Source: OAS926 sp035503715 (lineage in GTDB: Bacteria; Pseudomonadota; Alphaproteobacteria; Rhizobiales; Rhizobiaceae). Taken from it: a DNA stretch of 64,000 bases. Below the pieces are notes generated by a model, which searched no databases, was not told the origin of the DNA, and saw nothing but the letters and a program-made list of their open reading frames with translations. The position numbers and the translations under genes were made by a program. The first letter of the stretch is position 1. Every line of letters starts with the position of its first letter. Of the stretch, positions 1 through 7,872 are shown in pieces. The stretch is from the NCBI GenBank assembly GCA_035503715.1, contig DATJTE010000017.1, positions 1 through 64,000 on the forward strand, written 5' to 3'.

Positions 1-21
1 GCGGCGGGCCGCACGCCTGGA

Positions 22-74
22 TCCTCCCCTGCGAAGCGGGGGAGGGGAACCATGCGAAGCATGGTGGAGGGGGC
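22..74. repeat. C/G-rich palindromic intergenic repeat
   Basis: Two nested inverted repeats are visible: CTCCCC...GGGGAG around a GCGAAGC core, then ACCATGC-GAA-GCATGGT, ending in GGTGGAGGGGG. The same architecture (pyrimidine-rich arm, G-rich arm, TGG/GGG end boxes) recurs near 5.65, 5.75, 6.45 and 8.7 kb. The G-rich end lies 7 to 15 bases before the guaD start and could serve as its Shine-Dalgarno sequence. The first 21 bases of the window probably belong to an upstream gene or spacer that cannot be identified. Confidence 0.7.
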
Positions 75-80
75 GGCCGT

Positions 81-1403
81 ATGACCTCACTCCTCCTTCG
101 CGGCCGGACGCTTTCTTTCGGTCGCTGGCCGGACAGCGTCGATGACCATGCCGCCTATCGTTACGAGGAAGACGGCGGACTGCTCGTGCGCGACGGCAAG
201 ATCGCGGCGGCGGGCAGCTATGCCGACGTGGCGAAAAAGGCCGCTGCCGGCACGAAGACGATAGACCATCGGCCGCATCTGCTGCTGCCGGGCTTCATCG
301 ACGCCCATGTGCATTTTCCGCAGATGCAGGTGATCGCGTCCTACGGCGCCGAGCTACTCGTCTGGCTGAACACATACACATTCCCCGAAGAGACGAAGTT
401 CCGCAATTCGCAGCATGGGCGGCGGATCGCGCGGCTGTTCCTCGACGAGATGATCCGCCACGGCACGACGAGTGTCGCGGCGTACTGCTCGGTGCACAAG
501 GAGTCGGCGGAAGCCTTCTTCGCGGAATCGCATGACCGCAACATGCTGAACATCGCCGGCAAGGTGATGATGGACCGCAATGCGCCCGACGGCGTGCTCG
601 ACACGCCGCAGTCGGGGTATGACGATACCAAGGCGCTGATCGCCGAATGGCACGGCAAGGGCCGGCAGCATTATGCGGTGACGCCGCGTTTCGCCATCAC
701 CTCGTCGCCGGAGCAGCTCGAGATGTCCGGGCAGTTGATGCGCGAGCATCCGGACCTGCACATGCAGACGCATCTGTCGGAAAACCACGCCGAGATCAAA
801 TTCACCTGCGAGCTCTACCCGGAGGCGAAAGACTATACCGACGTCTATGCGCGTTATGGCCTGCTCGGCCGCAAGGCGCTGTTCGGCCACTGCATCCATC
901 TGTCGGAGCGTGAGGCGGATGTCATGTCGGAGAGCGGGTCGGTCGCGGTGTTCTGCCCGACCTCGAACCTTTTCCTTGGCTCCGGCCTGTTCGACTATCA
1001 GCGCCTTCGGCAGCGGGCGAAGCCGCTCAGGATCGCGGCAGCAACCGATGTCGGCGGCGGCACCAACTATTCCATGCTGCGCACCATGGACGAGGGCTAC
1101 AAGGTGATCGCGCTGAACGGCGAGAAGCTGAACCCGTTCCAGTCCTACTGGCAGATCACGCGCGGTAATGCCGAGGCGCTGTCGCTCGGCCAGAAGATCG
1201 GCACGCTGGAGGTCGGCACGGACGCGGATATCACGGTGCTTGATTCAAGCGCCACGCCGGCCATGCGGCTTCGCATGGAAACGGTCGGCTCGCTGGCCGA
1301 AGAACTGTTCCTGCTGCAGACGCTGGGCGACGACCGGGCCATCGCTGAAGTTTATGTCGCCGGCAGGCCGGCGAAGAGCACGCTCCTTGCGCAGCCTGCG
1401 TGA
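81..1403 (+). CDS. guaD: guanine deaminase
   Basis: Amidohydrolase-superfamily enzyme of purine catabolism that hydrolyses guanine to xanthine and ammonia in the cytoplasm using one zinc ion. The 440-residue length is normal for the family. Metal ligands are visible in order: PGFIDAHVHFPQ gives His76 and His78, QTHLSE gives His231, LFGHC gives His270, and ATDVGGG gives Asp323. PTSNLFLGSG is a further guanine deaminase signature. The ATG at 81 follows a GGAGGGGG stretch contributed by the upstream repeat. The UPF0303 and glycerate kinase genes follow closely on the same strand and may be cotranscribed. Xanthine dehydrogenase genes often flank guaD but are not in this window. Confidence 0.93.
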   Translation: MTSLLLRGRTLSFGRWPDSVDDHAAYRYEEDGGLLVRDGKIAAAGSYADVAKKAAAGTKTIDHRPHLLLPGFIDAHVHFPQMQVIASYGAELLVWLNTYTFPEETKFRNSQHGRRIARLFLDEMIRHGTTSVAAYCSVHKESAEAFFAESHDRNMLNIAGKVMMDRNAPDGVLDTPQSGYDDTKALIAEWHGKGRQHYAVTPRFAITSSPEQLEMSGQLMREHPDLHMQTHLSENHAEIKFTCELYPEAKDYTDVYARYGLLGRKALFGHCIHLSEREADVMSESGSVAVFCPTSNLFLGSGLFDYQRLRQRAKPLRIAAATDVGGGTNYSMLRTMDEGYKVIALNGEKLNPFQSYWQITRGNAEALSLGQKIGTLEVGTDADITVLDSSATPAMRLRMETVGSLAEELFLLQTLGDDRAIAEVYVAGRPAKSTLLAQPA

Positions 1404-1437
1404 ATCTGTAGGTTCGCGCGGGGCACGAGGAAAGAAT

Positions 1438-1944
1438 ATGACCGTCGCAAGCGACATCAAGAAGATCGCCGAGCAGGAAGCGACGCTGATGCTTGAGAGC
1501 TTTGACGAGGCAGTCGCGTTTCAGCTCGGCACGGCGCTGCGCGAGCGGGCACTGAAGGACAGGCTGCCGATCTGCATCGACATCCGCACCTTCGACCGTC
1601 CGCTGTTTTATGCCGCGCTGCCGGGGTCGAACGCGTCGAATCCGGACTGGGCGCGGCGCAAGTTCAATGCGCTGACCCGCTGGCTGAAGAGCACCTATCG
1701 CCTGGCGCTCGAAAAGAAGAATATCGACGGCATTGCCGATCCGCGCGAGGGGCTTTCGGGCGAGGATTATGTGTTTGCCGGCGGGGCGTTTCCGATCCGG
1801 GTCAGGAATGCCGGCGTGATCGGCGCGATCATTGTTTCGGGCCTGCCGCAGCGCGAGGACCATGGGGTGGTTGTCGATACGCTGTGCGACCATCTCGGCA
1901 TCGACCGGAAGAAGATGGCGCTGCCGAAGGCAGCGTCGAAATAG
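1438..1944 (+). CDS. UPF0303 / GlcG-HbpS-like protein
   Basis: A 168-residue cytoplasmic protein matching the UPF0303 family, a branch of the heme-binding-protein-S/GlcG fold (DUF336). Recognisable stretches are FQLGTALRERA, CIDIRTFDRPLFYAALPGS, the Asn/Trp-rich region after residue 60, and the C-terminal GVIGAIIVSGLPQREDH. No catalytic residues are known for the family and the function is uncertain. The ATG at 1438 is chosen because GAGGAAAG lies just before it; longer in-frame extensions upstream run inside guaD. The stop is four bases before the next start, so it is very probably translationally linked to the glycerate kinase gene. Confidence 0.82.
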   Translation: MTVASDIKKIAEQEATLMLESFDEAVAFQLGTALRERALKDRLPICIDIRTFDRPLFYAALPGSNASNPDWARRKFNALTRWLKSTYRLALEKKNIDGIADPREGLSGEDYVFAGGAFPIRVRNAGVIGAIIVSGLPQREDHGVVVDTLCDHLGIDRKKMALPKAASK

Positions 1945-1948
1945 CCAC

Positions 1949-3211
1949 ATGGCCGTCAATCCCAAGACGTTCCTCACCTCGATCTTCGACGCGGCGGTTG
2001 CGGCGGCGGATCCCGAGCGTACGATCAAAAATCACCTGCCGCCGAAACCGAAGGGCCGCACCATAGTCATCGGTGCCGGAAAAGGCTCGGCGCAGATGGC
2101 GGCCGCACTTGAGAAGGTGTGGGACGGCCCGCTCGAAGGGCTGATCGTCACGCGCTACGGTTATGGCTGCAAGACCGAACGGATCGAGGTGATTGAGGCG
2201 GCGCATCCCGTGCCGGATGCGGCGGGGCTCAAAGGGTCGAAGCGGCTGCTGGAGACGGTGGCCGGGTTCTCGAAGGACGATCTGGTCATTGCGCTGATTT
2301 CCGGCGGCGGGTCGGCATTGCTGCCGTCACCGGCCGGGAGCTTGACGCTTGCGGACGAGATCGCCGTCAACGAAGCGCTGCTGGCGTCCGGTGCGCCCAT
2401 CGCGGCGATGAACACGATCCGCAAACATGTCTCGACCATCAAGGGCGGCAGGTTGGCCGCCGCCGCGCATCCCGCGAAGGTCGTGTCGCTGATCGTGTCG
2501 GACATCCCGGGCGACAATCCGGCGCTCGTAGCGTCTGGTCCGACCGTGCCGGACGCGAGCACGCGGCAGGATGCGCTGGGGTTTGTCGAGGCGTGGCGTA
2601 TGAAACTGCCGGATGTGGTGATGGCGCATCTCAATTCGCCGGCAGCGGATGCGCCGCGCGCCGACGATCCCCGCTTTGCCGGCAATGAGGTTCACATCAT
2701 CGCGTCGGCGGCGGTGTCGCTGGAGGCCGCGGCGGCCGAAGCGAAACGGCAAGGAATCGAAGCGGTTATCCTGTCCGACGCGATCGAGGGCGAGGCGCGC
2801 GAGGTCGGCGCGGTGCATGCCGCGATCGCGCGCGAGGTCGCGACGCGCAACCAGCCGTTCAGGAAGCCGGTGCTGATCCTGTCCGGCGGCGAGACGACCG
2901 TGACGCTGCGCGCGAAAGGCAAGGGCGGCCGCAACAGCGAGTTCCTGCTGGCCTTCGCTATCGGCATTCAGGACCTCGACGGCATCGACGCGCTGGCCGC
3001 GGATACGGACGGGATCGACGGTTCGGAAGACAATGCCGGAGCCCTTGCCGATGGCGCGAGCGTTGCGCGGATGCGCGCTGCGGGCGTCGACGCCAAGGCG
3101 ATGCTCACCGGCAACAATGCCTGGACGGCATTCAATTCGATCGGCGACCTATTCGTGCCCGGCCCGACCGGCACGAACGTCAATGATTTGAGAGCAATCC
3201 TGATCAGGTGA
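1949..3211 (+). CDS. glycerate 2-kinase (DUF4147/MOFRL family)
   Basis: A 420-residue protein of the GckA/TtuD family, which phosphorylates D-glycerate to 2-phosphoglycerate; older annotations call the family hydroxypyruvate reductase. The N-terminal DUF4147 part holds VIGAGKGSAQMAAALE, LISGGGSALLPSP and a lysine-containing MNTIRKHVSTIKGGRLA stretch. The C-terminal MOFRL part holds LILSGGETTVT, KGGRNSEFLLAFA and TDGIDGSEDNAGA. The ATG at 1949 is the first residue of the conserved family N-terminus. It would feed glyoxylate- or tartrate-derived glycerate into glycolysis. Whether it works with guaD through the glyoxylate end of purine breakdown is inference. Confidence 0.88.
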   Translation: MAVNPKTFLTSIFDAAVAAADPERTIKNHLPPKPKGRTIVIGAGKGSAQMAAALEKVWDGPLEGLIVTRYGYGCKTERIEVIEAAHPVPDAAGLKGSKRLLETVAGFSKDDLVIALISGGGSALLPSPAGSLTLADEIAVNEALLASGAPIAAMNTIRKHVSTIKGGRLAAAAHPAKVVSLIVSDIPGDNPALVASGPTVPDASTRQDALGFVEAWRMKLPDVVMAHLNSPAADAPRADDPRFAGNEVHIIASAAVSLEAAAAEAKRQGIEAVILSDAIEGEAREVGAVHAAIAREVATRNQPFRKPVLILSGGETTVTLRAKGKGGRNSEFLLAFAIGIQDLDGIDALAADTDGIDGSEDNAGALADGASVARMRAAGVDAKAMLTGNNAWTAFNSIGDLFVPGPTGTNVNDLRAILIR

Positions 3212-3230
3212 GCTTGCACGGGGTGAGGTG

Positions 3231-3746
3231 ATGGCGACCGACAAGCCGATCCTTGATGATCTGTTGCGCCCCCGGCTGAAAGCAGTTTTTTGCGGAATGG
3301 CGGCAGGAAAACGTTCAGCGGAGCTCCGCATTTACTATGCCGGACCTGGAAACAAATTCTGGCGAATCCTGCACACGATTGGACTTACTCCTGGTTCGGC
3401 GCCGTTACGGCCGAACGAATGGTCGAGGCTTGATGAATTCGACATCGGTTTGACCGATCTGGTCAAAACGCACTCCGGCTCAGACGCGTCGCTTCCAAGC
3501 TTGGCCTGTGATCCCAACCGGCTTCACGATGTCATTCTGCAGTACGCTCCGACCGTCCTGGCCTTTAATGGCAAGAAGGCAGCTCAGGTCTTTTTTGATC
3601 GGCCCGTCAGTTACGGAAGAAATGGGACTATCGGGAGAACCGAGATGTGGGTTCTCCCATCCACGTCAGGTGCCGCGAATGGATTCTGGGACGATAGCCA
3701 TTGGCATGAATTGGCGCGTAAGCTCCAGGAGCTGCCACACCAGTAG
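3231..3746 (+). CDS. Mug-like uracil/mismatch DNA glycosylase
   Basis: A 171-residue single-domain member of the uracil-DNA glycosylase superfamily. The front motif VFCGMAAGKRS is followed by YYAGPGNKFWRIL, the Mug-type block after motif 1, and the C-terminal motif 2 appears as VLPSTSGAAN. IGLTDLVK lies between them. It would remove uracil or related deaminated or alkylated bases from mismatched DNA. A GTG at 3228 is an alternative start; ATG 3231 is preferred behind GGGTGAGG. Base composition looks AT-richer than both neighbours, suggesting a separate history. It is the second glycosylase of this superfamily in the window; the other is the UdgX gene at 22.1-23.6 kb. Confidence 0.83.
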   Translation: MATDKPILDDLLRPRLKAVFCGMAAGKRSAELRIYYAGPGNKFWRILHTIGLTPGSAPLRPNEWSRLDEFDIGLTDLVKTHSGSDASLPSLACDPNRLHDVILQYAPTVLAFNGKKAAQVFFDRPVSYGRNGTIGRTEMWVLPSTSGAANGFWDDSHWHELARKLQELPHQ

Positions 3747-3755
3747 CGTCCGGGA

Positions 3756-4823
3756 TCAGGTGAGCTTGCCGCGCGCAGCGACCGGCAGCACATCGACAAC
3801 CGCATCGCCGGAGACCAGATAGACCTCATCGAAGAGGTTGGAGACGACGCAGGCGTGGTTCGGGATCAAGCGCACGCGCTGCCCGACGGCGAGCGGCGCC
3901 CCGGCCTGCACCGTCACCACACCATGCTCTTCGCTGAGCCTTGTGACGCGCACTGCGTGATTGCCCATCAGTTCGCCGAAATCGGTCATGCCGAAGGTGT
4001 CGCTCGACAGCGCCTTGGATCCCGCATCGAGCACGGCGCGTGTCGGTGAAGGATGGCTGACGACGGTCGCCAGCACCGTCAGCGCGCAGTCATCCCAATT
4101 CGCCGCGCCACGCGCGACCTGCGAGCGGTCCATGTAGATGTAGGTGCCCGGCCGGTATTCGGTGACGACGCCGTCCTGCGTGCGCCACATGTCGGGCGTG
4201 CCACCGCTGGAGATGCGTTCGCACGCAATGCCCGATGCGGCCAAAAGATCGCGCGTCTGGCGCAGCCAGTTCTCCGCGTGGTCGGCCTTGCCCACCGCCG
4301 GATATGTCATCAGCCCGCCGAAGGCGAGCCCGGGCGCGGCGCCGATCTGTTTCGCAAGGGCGAGTGCCTCTTCCGGCGTCTCGACGCCGCAACGCTGCAT
4401 GCCGGTCTCGCATTCGACGAGCACAACGAGCTTTCGCGCCGGATCGGTAAAGGTCGTGGCCAAGCCGTCCACCGTCGTCGCGCTGTCAACCGTGACGGCG
4501 AGCGTGACGCGCCGATGGAGTGCGAGCAGGCGCGAGAGCTTGGCATCGCCGAGGATGTTGTAGGGCAGGAAGACGTCGGAGATGCCGGCATCGGCCATCA
4601 CCTCGGCCTCGCCGATCTTCTGGCAGGTGATGCCGATCGCGCCCGCCGCGAGCTGCTTCTTCGCCCAGTAGGGAAGCTTGTGCGTCTTGATGTGCGGGCG
4701 AAGTTTTGTGCCGACCTTGTCGGCATGCGCCTGTGCCTTCGCGATGTTCCTCTCGGCGCGATCGACGTCGATCAGGACTGCCGGCGTTTCGATGTCGGCG
4801 ATGGTCCTTGGTTTTGCGGGCAC
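3756..4823 (-). CDS. D-threonine aldolase / D-serine dehydratase-like PLP enzyme
   Basis: A 355-residue fold-type III PLP protein of the DSD1/D-threonine aldolase group. The PLP lysine is expected at Lys46 in RPHIKTHK near the N-terminus. The TIM-barrel part contains LVECETGMQRCGV and GGLMTYPAVG, and SSGGTPDMW is the family phosphate-binding area. The C-terminal beta domain holds VLDAGSKALSSDTFG and IPNHACVVSNLFD, whose His and Cys are the metal ligands in characterised relatives. The natural substrate (D-threonine, D-serine, 3-hydroxyaspartate or another beta-hydroxy amino acid) cannot be told from sequence. It is the last gene of the carnitine-type run, 3 bp after the hydratase gene, but its part in that pathway is unknown. 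Confidence 0.85.
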   Translation of the reverse strand: MPAKPRTIADIETPAVLIDVDRAERNIAKAQAHADKVGTKLRPHIKTHKLPYWAKKQLAAGAIGITCQKIGEAEVMADAGISDVFLPYNILGDAKLSRLLALHRRVTLAVTVDSATTVDGLATTFTDPARKLVVLVECETGMQRCGVETPEEALALAKQIGAAPGLAFGGLMTYPAVGKADHAENWLRQTRDLLAASGIACERISSGGTPDMWRTQDGVVTEYRPGTYIYMDRSQVARGAANWDDCALTVLATVVSHPSPTRAVLDAGSKALSSDTFGMTDFGELMGNHAVRVTRLSEEHGVVTVQAGAPLAVGQRVRLIPNHACVVSNLFDEVYLVSGDAVVDVLPVAARGKLT

Positions 4824-4826
4824 GCC

Positions 4827-5609
4827 TTAGCGCCCCTTCCACACCGGATCGCGCTTCTCGGCAAACGCCTTGAAGCCTTCGAGATTGTCCTCGGAGCCGT
4901 AGAGGACATCGACGGTCGGGAGCTGGCGTTTGGTGACGCGGTTCATGATGTCCTGGAATTTCTCGCTCTCCGCTTCACGTGCGGTCTCCTTGATCGCGGC
5001 GAAGACGAGCGGCGGGCCGCCGGCGAGCAGCCGTGCGATCTCCCAGACGCGATCTTCGAGCCTGTCCTTCGGCAGGACTTCGTTGACGAGGCCCCAGCGG
5101 TGGGCCTCGGCGACGTCCATCCAGCGGCCGGTGAGCAGCAGGTCCATCGCGACATGATAGGGGATGCGCTTCGGCAGCTTGATCGTCGCTGCGTCGGCCA
5201 GTGTGCCGGCGCGAATTTCCGGCAGCGCGAAGGACGAGTGGTCCGAGGCGTAGATCAGGTCGCAGGAGAGCGCGAGCTCGAAGCCGCCGCCGACCGCCAT
5301 GCCGTTGACGCAGGCGATGACCGGCTTGTTCAGGTCGCGCAGCTCCTGCAGGCCGGCGAAACCGCCAACGCCGTAGTCGCCATCGACCGCGTCGCCGCCG
5401 GCTGCTGCCTTCAGGTCCCAGCCGGCGCAGAAGAATTTGTCGCCGGCGGTCTTCACGATGGCAACGCGCAGCTCCGGATCGTCTCGGAACGCCTTGAACG
5501 TTTCGCCCATCAGGCGCGAGGTCTTCAGGTCGATGGCGTTGGCTTTTGGCCGGTCGAGCGTGACTTCGAGGATGGCGCCGTCGCGGCGGGTGGTGATGAC
5601 TTCAGACAT
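4827..5609 (-). CDS. caiD: CaiD-like enoyl-CoA hydratase (probable crotonobetainyl-CoA hydratase)
   Basis: A 260-residue crotonase. The oxyanion-hole segments are FCAGWDLKA and CVNGMAVGGGFELAL, and two acidic residues, Glu111 and Glu131 (ALPEIRAG), occupy the positions used by E. coli CaiD. That enzyme hydrates crotonobetainyl-CoA to L-carnitinyl-CoA. The length matches CaiD, and nearby carnitine dehydrogenase and acyl-CoA dehydrogenase genes support the assignment over a fatty-acid role. The start at 5609 has GGAGAAAA just upstream. The first 8 bp overlap the end of the ligase gene, so the two are translationally coupled. Substrate identity is inferred from family and context. Confidence 0.8.
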   Translation of the reverse strand: MSEVITTRRDGAILEVTLDRPKANAIDLKTSRLMGETFKAFRDDPELRVAIVKTAGDKFFCAGWDLKAAAGGDAVDGDYGVGGFAGLQELRDLNKPVIACVNGMAVGGGFELALSCDLIYASDHSSFALPEIRAGTLADAATIKLPKRIPYHVAMDLLLTGRWMDVAEAHRWGLVNEVLPKDRLEDRVWEIARLLAGGPPLVFAAIKETAREAESEKFQDIMNRVTKRQLPTVDVLYGSEDNLEGFKAFAEKRDPVWKGR

Positions 5610-7872
5610 GGATTTTCTCCTCGGGCGCGGTGCCTTCTCCCTCCCCCTTGCGGGGAGGGTGGACAATCGCCGAAGGCGATTGGTCGGGTGGGGTAAGTGC
5701 GGAAGTGCTCGACGTAGTGGCGGTGCCTTCTGAGGTTACCCCCTCCGGTCGCTTCGCGACCACCTCCCCCGCAAGGGGGGAGGAAAGAACGAGCAGTGCA
5801 TCGGCGATCCAGGCGCCTTGCCCTTCGGCGCAGACCATCAGCGGGTTGATGTCGAGTTCGAGCAGCGTGTCGCGCTGTTCGCCGGCGAAGGCGGCGATCT
5901 TCACGATGGCGTCGATCGCGGCGGCGAGGTCGGCCCTGGTGCGACCGCGATAACCGTCGAGCAGCGGGAAGAGCAGCAGCGAGCGCAGCGCCGCTTCGAT
6001 TTCGCCGCGTGAGGAAGGCAGGAGCAGCGTGCGGCTGTCTTTCAGCAGCTCGACCAGCACGCCGCCGGAGCCGACGGTCATCACCGGTCCGAACAATGGA
6101 TCACGCGTGATGCCGACGATGAGTTCGGCGACCGCGCCTGATACCATGCGCTCGACAAACAGGCCGGTGCCGAGGCCTTTGAGCGAATCCGCTGCGGCGC
6201 GCACGGCGCCTTCGTCCTTGAGATTGAGCTTCACCGCGCCAGCTTCGGATTTGTGAGCGATGCCGAGTGCTTTCAGCGCGGTGGGGAAGCCGAGCGCCTT
6301 CGCGGTGGCGACGGCTTCGTCGGCGTTTGATGCGCGCTTGCCTTCGGGCACCGGAAGGCCGGCCTTGCGCAGGAGCGCCTTGGCGTCGGCTTCGTCGGGG
6401 ATATCGCGTGGTGCGGCGTCGTTACCCCCACCCGCGCCTTCGGCGCGACCTCCCCACAAGGGGGAGGTGGGCTGCCGCGCCCATGCCTTGCCGATGGCGG
6501 CGCCGGCTTCGATTGCGTCCATGGCTTCCGGGATGCCGTAGAGCGGCACGATCCCGCGCTTGATCAGACCGGCGCAGTATTCCTCCGGCAGGTTTTCCGG
6601 CATCGACACGACGATGCCGCCCTTGGCCTTGTTGGTTTTCAGCGCGAACTCGTAAGCGTTGATCGTCGCCCACCAGTCGGCGTCCGAGCAGCGGTCGTTG
6701 CGCGGGAAGTCGATGACCAGCATGTTGAAGTCGTAACCGCCCGACACCATCGCGGTGAAGGTCGCGGTCATTGCCGGTTCGTTGTTCCAGATGAAGGTGT
6801 GGTAGTCGAGCGGATTGGCGACGGCGACCAGCGGCCCGAGCGTTTCCTTGACGCGCCGCCAGTGCGCTTCCTTCACCGACGGGAAGAACACCTTCCGCCC
6901 CTCGGCGGTGTCGGCCATGACCGACGCCTCACCGCCGGAGCAGCTCATCGACGACATGCTGTAGCCGTTCAGCGCGCCAGCCGCGTGAACGAGTTTCAGC
7001 GCCTCGAGGAATGAGGGGATGGCGTTGACGCGCGCAATGCCGAGCCGCTTCAGGAAGGCGTCCGACGCGGCGTCAGAGCCGGCGAGGGATGCCGTGTGGG
7101 AGATGGTCGCCAGGCGAGCCTGTTCGGACCGGCCGACCTTCATCGCGACGATCGGCTTGTTCAGCTCGCGCGCCCGCTCGGCCAATCGCTCGAAGCCGGC
7201 AACCGAGTCGAAGCCTTCGATGTGCAAGCCAAGCGCCGACACGCGATCGTCCTCGATCAGGCCGAGCGCCATTTCCGAGAGGCCGATCTGCGCCTGGTTA
7301 CCTGCTGTCATGATGAAGGCGACGGGCAAGCCGCGCTTCTGCATCGTCATGTTGATGGCGATGTTGGACGACTGCGTGATGATCGCGACGCCCTTTTCGC
7401 CAGCCGGCAGGCGCTCGCCGCCATGCTGATCGGGCCACAGCAGCGCGCCGTCGGCGTAGTTGATCAGGCCATAACAGTTCGGCCCGATGATCGGCATGTC
7501 GCCCGCCGCTTCGATCAGCTCGCGCTGCAGGCGCTCGCCGTCCTCGTCATAGTGGCCGGTCTCCAGGAAGCCGGAAGCGAAACAGGTGGCGCCGCCGGCG
7601 CCTTTCTCGCGCAGCGCGCGCACCATCTCGATGGTGAGGTTGCGGTTGACGCCGATGAAGGCGACGTCCGGCGCGCCGGGGAGTTCGGCAACGGTCCTGT
7701 ACGCCTTCACGCATTCGATCGTGTCCTTGGAGGGATGCACCGGCCACAGGTCGCCGGCAAAACCCATTTTGAGGCACTGCTTCACGACGCTGGTGCCAAA
7801 CGCGCCGCCGCCGATGACGGCGATCGATTTCGGGCGCAGCAGGCGGGAGAGATCGCGAGGTTCTGTGGTCAT
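5602..7872 (-). CDS. ATP-grasp acyl-CoA ligase (NDP-forming type) with repeat-encoded insert and tail
   Basis: A 756-residue protein of the acetate-CoA ligase/acyl-CoA synthetase (NDP-forming) family. Residues 1 to about 460 carry the CoA-binding Rossmann domain (LLRPKSIAVIGGGAFG) and succinyl-CoA-ligase-like domains (ITQSSNIAINM, and SHTASLAGSDAASDAFLKR with the conserved His area). From about 485 there is an ATP-grasp domain (LLRKAGLPVPEGK, GFPTALKALG, HKSEAGAVKLNL, ELDINPLMV). In the carnitine context it may activate gamma-butyrobetaine, crotonobetaine or carnitine with CoA; this is inference. Residues about 466 to 484 and the last 60 are translated from palindromic repeat elements, so the usual protein would end near IADALLVL. 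The start at 7872 overlaps the DUF2161 gene by 4 bp. Confidence 0.85.
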   Translation of the reverse strand: MTTEPRDLSRLLRPKSIAVIGGGAFGTSVVKQCLKMGFAGDLWPVHPSKDTIECVKAYRTVAELPGAPDVAFIGVNRNLTIEMVRALREKGAGGATCFASGFLETGHYDEDGERLQRELIEAAGDMPIIGPNCYGLINYADGALLWPDQHGGERLPAGEKGVAIITQSSNIAINMTMQKRGLPVAFIMTAGNQAQIGLSEMALGLIEDDRVSALGLHIEGFDSVAGFERLAERARELNKPIVAMKVGRSEQARLATISHTASLAGSDAASDAFLKRLGIARVNAIPSFLEALKLVHAAGALNGYSMSSMSCSGGEASVMADTAEGRKVFFPSVKEAHWRRVKETLGPLVAVANPLDYHTFIWNNEPAMTATFTAMVSGGYDFNMLVIDFPRNDRCSDADWWATINAYEFALKTNKAKGGIVVSMPENLPEEYCAGLIKRGIVPLYGIPEAMDAIEAGAAIGKAWARQPTSPLWGGRAEGAGGGNDAAPRDIPDEADAKALLRKAGLPVPEGKRASNADEAVATAKALGFPTALKALGIAHKSEAGAVKLNLKDEGAVRAAADSLKGLGTGLFVERMVSGAVAELIVGITRDPLFGPVMTVGSGGVLVELLKDSRTLLLPSSRGEIEAALRSLLLFPLLDGYRGRTRADLAAAIDAIVKIAAFAGEQRDTLLELDINPLMVCAEGQGAWIADALLVLSSPLAGEVVAKRPEGVTSEGTATTSSTSALTPPDQSPSAIVHPPRKGEGEGTAPEEKIHV
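5634..5698. repeat. Palindromic repeat, coding-embedded copy 1
   Basis: CCTCCCCCTTGCGGGGAGGGTGG is followed by a variable hairpin (CAATCGCC-GAA-GGCGATTG) and TCGGGTGGGG, the same layout as the other copies. It is in frame with the end of the ligase gene and is translated on the minus strand as part of a Pro/Gly-rich tail (PPDQSPSAIVHPPRKGEGEG). Confidence 0.8.
5737..5783. repeat. Palindromic repeat, coding-embedded copy 2
   Basis: ACCCCCTCC-GGTCGC-TTC-GCGACC-ACCTCCCCCGCAAGGGGGGAGG lies immediately after the conserved end of the ligase ATP-grasp domain. On the minus strand it reads SSPLAGEVVAKRPEGVTSE in frame, replacing the expected stop codon. It is in opposite orientation to the 5634 copy. 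Confidence 0.8.
6422..6475. repeat. Palindromic repeat, in-frame inside the ligase gene
   Basis: TTACCCCCACC-CGCGCC-TTC-GGCGCG-ACCTCCCCACAAGGGGGAGGTGGG has the same modules as copy 2. It is read in frame on the minus strand as QPTSPLWGGRAEGAGGG between the succinyl-CoA-ligase-like part and the ATP-grasp domain, where relatives have only a short linker. Confidence 0.8.

Noticed and set aside
4053..5696. 547-codon open frame on the + strand
   Set aside because: It is antisense to the D-threonine aldolase-like and CaiD-like genes, is rich in Arg, Asp and His in the manner of high-GC antisense frames, and has no recognisable domain.
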